NCBI GenBank assembly: GCA_027460605.1
Contig: JAPZAN010000063.1
Span: 1-9,988 of the forward strand
DNA length: 9,988 bases
DNA from: Candidatus Methanoperedens sp.
GTDB lineage: Archaea > Halobacteriota > Methanosarcinia > Methanosarcinales > Methanoperedenaceae
Direction: 5' to 3'
The notes beneath the pieces were generated by a model. The model saw only the letters and a program-made list of their open reading frames with translations. It made no database searches and was not told the DNA's origin. Shown piece by piece: positions 7,653 to 9,988 of the stretch. Position numbers and translations under genes: made by a program. Every line of letters starts with the position of its first letter. The first letter of the stretch is position 1.

Positions 7653-7766
7653 TTACACCAGCTTCCAGGGTATTACTTTGGCAGACACGATGCCAGCGGC
7701 TGCTATGAGCACGATAATAAAGCCAATAATAACGGCTAACCAGTCTTCAGATATTTTCAATGCCAT
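7653..7766 (-). CDS. 37-residue single-helix membrane protein upstream of the exporter
   Basis: ATG 7766 has an excellent Shine-Dalgarno (GGAGG at 7776-7772, 5-nt spacing). The product starts MALKISEDWLAVIIG, continues as one hydrophobic helix to about residue 29, and ends IPWKLV. It is 2 nt from the exporter start. The SEDWLAVIIG stretch resembles, from memory, the N-terminus of longer members of the exporter family, so this may be the first helix of that protein encoded separately. The frame stays open to an ATG at 7892, but that extension runs through the TATA and A-box region and has no Shine-Dalgarno, so I reject it. Function inferred only from context. Confidence 0.75.
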   Translation of the reverse strand: MALKISEDWLAVIIGFIIVLIAAAGIVSAKVIPWKLV

Positions 7767-7820
7767 TTTTTCCTCCGGAACTACGTTAATTGTAGTCTTC
7801 CCGTTAAAAGAGAATACACA

Positions 7821-7888
7821 ATATATAAAAGTGCAGAAGATGACATGAATTGCCAGATTGGTTCGAAAAACCGAATAATTGCGGCAAA
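7821..7888 (-). promoter_or_regulatory. Promoter of the 37-residue protein / exporter operon with A box
   Basis: TATA box at 7821-7831 (minus CTTTTATATAT), transcript start expected near 7800. A box with extension at 7866-7888 (minus TTTGCCGCAATTATTCGG and five T) matches the pstS promoter over 23 nt. The dyad centre is about 56 bp from the TATA centre, as at pstS and metY. The B box position (about 7830-7850) carries only a degenerate copy (TGCAGA ... AATTG). Confidence 0.72.
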
Positions 7889-8083
7889 GCATGAAACTAA
7901 TTCAAACCTGCATAATCCATTACTGCTTTCTGGTCAATCATGATCAAAAGATTATACTGATGGATATATATAATTACAGAAAGAGGCAGATGTTGACACA
8001 ATTATTCCAAAACGAGTCACAAAAGTGAACCTCCCCACAGCAGAGCTGCGGGGTATAGTGAACAAAATCAACATGGCGCCGTT
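7889..8083. other. 195-bp intergenic region with a second B-like box and TATA
   Basis: No convincing gene. At 7961-7996 a TATA-like stretch (GGATATATATAATTAC on the plus strand) adjoins ACAGAAAGAGGCAGATGTTG, a degenerate relative of the B box in the same orientation. No A box lies at the expected distance beyond it. It could be a distal promoter for the exporter operon or a degenerate duplicate. Confidence 0.35.
8033..8053 (-). terminator. GC-rich hairpin downstream of the 8084-8799 operon
   Basis: CCCC-A-CAGC-AGA-GCTG-C-GGGG, an 8-bp stem with one mismatch, 31 nt beyond the stop of the 8084 gene. A CTTTT run follows on the minus strand. Probable 3'-end structure. Confidence 0.4.
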
Positions 8084-8383
8084 TTACATCCCTATCAAAA
8101 CAAGCTCGAATTTGATACCCATACAGGACTGGCAGAATCCCAAGAATTCTTTTGCATTGACGGACATTTCATCGTAGAGGGATTTGGATATGTAAAAAAT
8201 AATATGGACTTTTCCGGGGTTCCCTGCAATTCTCTTTTTTATCTCGCCGTGAAGCTCCTCAAAAAGAGACACAAGAGTCTTGAAATTTATCCTCTTCAGT
8301 ACCCGGATGCGCCCAACTCCAGCCTCATCTACCCAGACCCGGTAATTGGCAGATTTCCGGACAAAAATATCCCTCTCATTCAT
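8084..8383 (-). CDS. Uncharacterised 99-residue protein
   Basis: Not recognised. It starts MNERDIFVRKSANYRVWVD, followed by VGRIRVLKRINFKTLVSLFE, a helix, then the strand KVHIIFYISK, another helix and a final strand FELVLIGM. This alternating beta/alpha pattern in about 100 residues resembles small STAS-like regulatory domains, but that is only a secondary-structure impression. The ATG at 8383 comes one base after the stop of the upstream gene (TAA-T-ATG), so the two are translated as a pair and probably act together. No membrane segment or signal peptide. Confidence 0.8.
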   Translation of the reverse strand: MNERDIFVRKSANYRVWVDEAGVGRIRVLKRINFKTLVSLFEELHGEIKKRIAGNPGKVHIIFYISKSLYDEMSVNAKEFLGFCQSCMGIKFELVLIGM

Positions 8384-8384
8384 A

Positions 8385-8799
8385 TTATTCCCAAGTTTTC
8401 TTATTGGATTCTATATCCCATCTGACCTCTTCAGCCAGAGACCGTCTTGTTGCAGCAACAATATCGAGCTGCTCATAGATGTATCCGCGCAGGAATACAT
8501 CTTCGATATTCTCTGCATCCATCTCAACTTCATGCTGCCTGGCAAGTACATTTTCAAGCTCCCGAAGCGCATGATGCCTGTCCGCACGCTGCCAGCTTGT
8601 TTCTATTAATGCAAGTGTGCGAGCTAATCTTTCAATGCTTATTCGCATGCGCCTATATTCCGGTTTTCCCAACCTGTCCTTTGCGTAGTTCTCATACGCG
8701 GAAATCTTTAGTTTTTCCTCAGTACCCTCATCTATCGATGATTCTATACCATCCCATTTGTTATAGGTGGCAAAAATGATCCCTTCTTTTATTTAACAT
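8385..8799 (-). CDS. Uncharacterised mostly helical protein, first gene of a pair; needs a +1 shift after four codons
   Basis: Not recognised. The open frame ends at 8385 and contains a charged, mostly helical protein (RISIERLARTLALIETSWQR, LRELENVLARQHEVEMDAEN, EQLDIVAATRRSLAEEVRWD). A conventional start exists only at TTG 8672, but protein-like sequence continues upstream to EGIIFATYNKWDGIESS with no ATG, GTG or TTG, back to a stop at 8793-8795. In another frame ATG 8799 has Shine-Dalgarno GGTGA (8811-8807), and reading ATG TTA AAT AAA, skipping A 8787, then GAA GGG joins it to give 137 residues. Frame 0 alone gives 12 residues (MLNKRRDHFCHL). The element matches those at 3258 and 9252. A TTG start with a conserved leader is the alternative. 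Confidence 0.6.
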
Positions 8800-8831
8800 T
8801 GGTTTTTTCACCGCACCTAGCAAAGCGGACA

Positions 8832-8843
8832 GGATATATATCC
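8832..8843. promoter_or_regulatory. Palindromic TATA region between divergent genes
   Basis: GGATATATATCC is a perfect 12-bp palindrome that could serve as TATA box both ways: leftwards to ATG 8799 (start site about 8813) and rightwards to the winged-helix gene (start site about 8862). Next to it CCTG-GATATA-CAGG (8843-8856) is a second dyad. Confidence 0.5.
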
Positions 8844-8881
8844 CTGGATATACAGGCATATTTTTGGTCCTGAAACAACTG

Positions 8882-8898
8882 ATTATCCGCCGGATAAT
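8882..8898. promoter_or_regulatory. 17-bp palindrome, candidate operator upstream of the winged-helix gene
   Basis: ATTATCCG-C-CGGATAAT is a perfect 8+1+8 dyad, about 20-36 nt downstream of the predicted start site and 54 nt ahead of the regulator's ATG. Its size suits a dimeric helix-turn-helix protein, so autoregulation is an obvious inference. Confidence 0.5.
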
Positions 8899-8952
8899 GG
8901 CAATACGGGTAAAACAATAAAATTTCCTGGAATCGATGGTTTTTCACCTTCG

Positions 8953-9138
8953 ATGAAACTTGTTCTCAATATACTTGAAAACCAGGGGCCTCTGACCCAA
9001 AAAGAAATAGCAAAAGAGACCCATCTTCCCTCAAGAACGGTGCGCTATGCATTAAACCGCTTAAAAGATGAAGCTGTTTTAGAAGAGCGAGAGTATTTCC
9101 AGGATGCCAGGCAGTGTTTATATCAGATTAAATGTTGA
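8953..9138 (+). CDS. Small winged-helix DNA-binding protein (MarR-like)
   Basis: A 61-residue predicted transcription regulator. LTQKEIAKETHLPSRTVRYA is a classical helix-turn-helix with recognition helix SRTVRYALNRLK, followed by the wing (AVLEEREYFQDARQCLYQI). From memory it resembles small methanogen winged-helix proteins with a TQKEI...SRTVRYAL...DARQ pattern. ATG 8953 is the only conventional start, but the frame is open back to 8821 and the preceding codons (GIDGFSPS) look family-like, so the protein may begin upstream at a non-standard codon or be shortened here. No Shine-Dalgarno. It is divergent from the 8385-8799 gene with a palindrome in its leader. Confidence 0.82.
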   Translation: MKLVLNILENQGPLTQKEIAKETHLPSRTVRYALNRLKDEAVLEEREYFQDARQCLYQIKC

Positions 9139-9251
9139 AAGTTCCAGGTAATTATTGCCCTTTTGTTCCTGAAAACCGCATATAGCTATCAAATATAGCC
9201 TGTTTACATGATTTGAATATGTATGAAAACTATGGAATTTCTGGTGTTAAA

Positions 9252-9381
9252 ATGACAAATCAGGAAAAAAGAAGGGGTTTACTTTGCCCCCGATGGTATA
9301 GTTAACAAGGACACATTGAAAGGCAGGCAGGAAAAGCCGGAGCGCATTCGGGTGCAGGATTATGTCTGGTGGCTGATATGA
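9252..9381 (+). CDS. Putative 42-residue protein needing a +1 shift after six codons
   Basis: Not recognised. ATG 9252 has Shine-Dalgarno GGTG (9243-9246) with 5-nt spacing. Frame 0 gives 17 residues (MTNQEKRRGLLCPRWYS) and stops. Skipping one A in the A-run before GAAGG opens a frame reading EGVYFAPDGIVNKDTLKG and on to DYVWWLI, ending in a TGA that overlaps the next gene's start (ATGA, 9378-9381). The overlap argues that the shifted frame is translated. The start element matches those at 3258 and 8799 on the other strand. A single-base A-run sequencing error is an alternative for this copy alone, but does not explain the other two. Confidence 0.5.
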
Positions 9382-9524
9382 CCCCTGCCAGGCAATACAG
9401 GTGCCCCAACTGCAAGCATGCAATACCGATAACAAGCGCTGATTTCATCAAAGGAATTGCCATGGTATCATGCGTGGACTGCGGCATGGATGCTTTTGCC
9501 ATAGAAGATGCACTGTTAAAATGA
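9378..9524 (+). CDS. Small zinc-ribbon protein
   Basis: 48 residues from ATG 9378, overlapping the upstream stop by 4 nt (ATGA), so probably translationally coupled. Two CxxC knuckles, CPNC (residues 9-12) and CVDC (32-35), about 19 residues apart, form a likely zinc ribbon; the rest is ITSADFIKGIAMV between them and FAIEDALLK at the end. Such mini zinc ribbons usually bind nucleic acid or a protein partner; which one applies here cannot be told. Too short for many gene callers, but spacing, Cys pattern and a downstream terminator support it. Confidence 0.72.
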   Translation: MTPARQYRCPNCKHAIPITSADFIKGIAMVSCVDCGMDAFAIEDALLK

Positions 9525-9531
9525 CAAAAAG

Positions 9532-9550
9532 AAAAAGGGGTGCTTTTTTT
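9532..9550 (+). terminator. Terminator after the zinc-ribbon gene
   Basis: AAAAAG-GGGTG-CTTTTT forms a weak stem ending in a run of seven T (9544-9550), 8 nt after the stop. A T-rich terminator is expected in archaea. Confidence 0.55.
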
Positions 9551-9589
9551 CCTATCCATTAGCGCTCCTTTTTCCAATTCGAGGTAAAT

Positions 9590-9697
9590 ATGGATTATAA
9601 AAAAGAAGAAATATACGATGATGTAAACGAAAACGTTGAAAATACAGATGAAGAAGACCTGAGGCGCTTCCTGCGCGGAGGATTCGGGGCAAAATGA
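9590..9697 (+). CDS. 35-residue acidic protein
   Basis: Not recognised. ATG 9590 has Shine-Dalgarno GAGGT (9581-9585) at 4-nt spacing, better than most genes here. The product is strongly acidic in the first two thirds (MDYKKEEIYDDVNENVENTD) and ends with an Arg/Gly-rich tail, RRFLRGGFGAK. No Cys, signal or membrane segment. It stops just before a convergent terminator. The charge polarity suggests a small interaction or nucleic-acid-mimic type protein, but that is a guess. Confidence 0.6.
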   Translation: MDYKKEEIYDDVNENVENTDEEDLRRFLRGGFGAK

Positions 9698-9708
9698 GCG
9701 CAGGAATA

Positions 9709-9733
9709 TGTAGAGTATTTTTAAAAATCTACA
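9709..9733. terminator. Bidirectional terminator between convergent genes
   Basis: TGTAGA / TCTACA stem enclosing TTTTTAAAAA, between the acidic-protein gene and the V4R gene, overlapping the V4R stop codon. T-runs are available on both strands. Confidence 0.6.
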
Positions 9734-9988
9734 GCTCTTTTATCTCAAATTCGCAGAAATCGTATCCTGTGCCCCAGCATTTTACTTCTTTGACAGAATG
9801 TTTTTTTCCGAGGATTTTATCCAGGACGCCTGCAATAATTCCGGCATCGCTCGGGCAGAGAGGTTTTCCTACATCCGGCATATTGGAACACTGGTAGCAG
9901 TCCTTCACCCTGATCTTATTAGCCTCAGCCAATTCTATAGTTCCAAGTTCGAGCTTCTTCCAGATATCCGCCAGTTCTTTTAATACAT
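9729..9988 (-). CDS. V4R-domain protein, C-terminal part (5' end outside window)
   Basis: The last 85 or so residues of a protein whose frame enters at the right edge (VLKELADIWKKLELGTIELA...). The segment RVKDCYQCSNMPDVGKPLC, then DAGIIAGVLDKILGKK and VKCWGTGYDFCEFEI, matches the C-terminal half of V4R (4-vinyl reductase / hydrocarbon-binding) domains, which bind small hydrophobic ligands; the conserved Cys residues (CYQC, LC, KC, FC) fit the archaeal version. Such domains act alone or with sensor or methanogenesis-related proteins; here the N-terminal half and any fused domain are unseen. A TTG at 9932 is in frame but clearly internal. Confidence 0.85.
   Translation of the reverse strand, partial: VLKELADIWKKLELGTIELAEANKIRVKDCYQCSNMPDVGKPLCPSDAGIIAGVLDKILGKKHSVKEVKCWGTGYDFCEFEIKEL

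Noticed and set aside
7767..7892. N-terminal extension of the 37-residue membrane protein to ATG 7892
   Set aside because: It would translate through the TATA and A box; ATG 7766 has a near-perfect Shine-Dalgarno.
7897..7941. 14-residue ORF (MIDQKAVMDYAGLN) downstream of the orphan TATA
   Set aside because: No Shine-Dalgarno and no similarity to the other leader elements; a leaderless mini-ORF cannot be excluded but is unsupported.
8448..8462. 15-bp palindrome TTGTTGCAGCAACAA, resembling the A-box dyad
   Set aside because: It lies inside coding sequence (Val-Ala-Ala-Thr codons), lacks a TATA at the right distance and lacks the extended match.
9694..9897. 67-residue frame on the plus strand starting ATGA at the acidic gene's stop
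   Set aside because: It runs antisense through the V4R domain gene and through the convergent terminator; its composition is not protein-like.

Overview
The window looks like a euryarchaeal chromosome segment, probably from the Methanosarcinales / ANME-2d ('Methanoperedens'-like) side. The reasons are archaeal TATA boxes (ATATATAA type) about 25 bp ahead of probable transcript starts, Shine-Dalgarno sites of the GGTGA / GGAGG type, a V4R-type protein, and a small winged-helix regulator of a kind I associate with methanogens. The taxonomic call is inference.

Layout. Positions 1-3108 (minus strand) hold a phosphate ABC transporter, pstS-pstC-pstA-pstB, with pstB cut by the window edge. Positions 3397-6408 (minus) hold a methionine/sulfur assimilation operon, metY-metX-metW. 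Positions 6547-7766 (minus) hold a YeiH-family putative sulfate exporter preceded by a 37-residue single-helix protein. Positions 8084-8799 (minus) hold two uncharacterised genes. They are divergent from a small winged-helix gene (8953-9138, plus), which is followed by two overlapping small genes (9252-9524, the second a zinc ribbon) and a 35-residue acidic protein (9590-9697). A V4R-domain gene (minus) enters from the right edge.

Two signals stand out. (1) The pst, metY and yeiH operons share a promoter module: a TTGCCGCAA dyad 56-57 bp upstream of the TATA box, plus a second box abutting it. pstS and yeiH share 23 identical bases over the first box, and pstS and metY share 22 over the second. 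This suggests one regulator linking phosphate uptake, sulfur assimilation and sulfate export. (2) Three unrelated first-of-operon reading frames (3258 minus, 8799 minus, 9252 plus) begin with the same element: Shine-Dalgarno, ATG, a few codons, AAGAAGG. In each the open frame continues only after a +1 shift, into the motif E-G-(I/V)-(I/Y)-F-A. Each +1 frame ends overlapping or one base from the next start codon. This looks like programmed near-start +1 frameshifting or an unusual leader system.

Three otherwise conserved genes (pstS, pstA, metY) each appear to lack an internal block of about 22-50 codons, out of frame. They are described as broken, but an assembly artefact cannot be excluded. 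No tRNA, rRNA, CRISPR array or transposase was seen.
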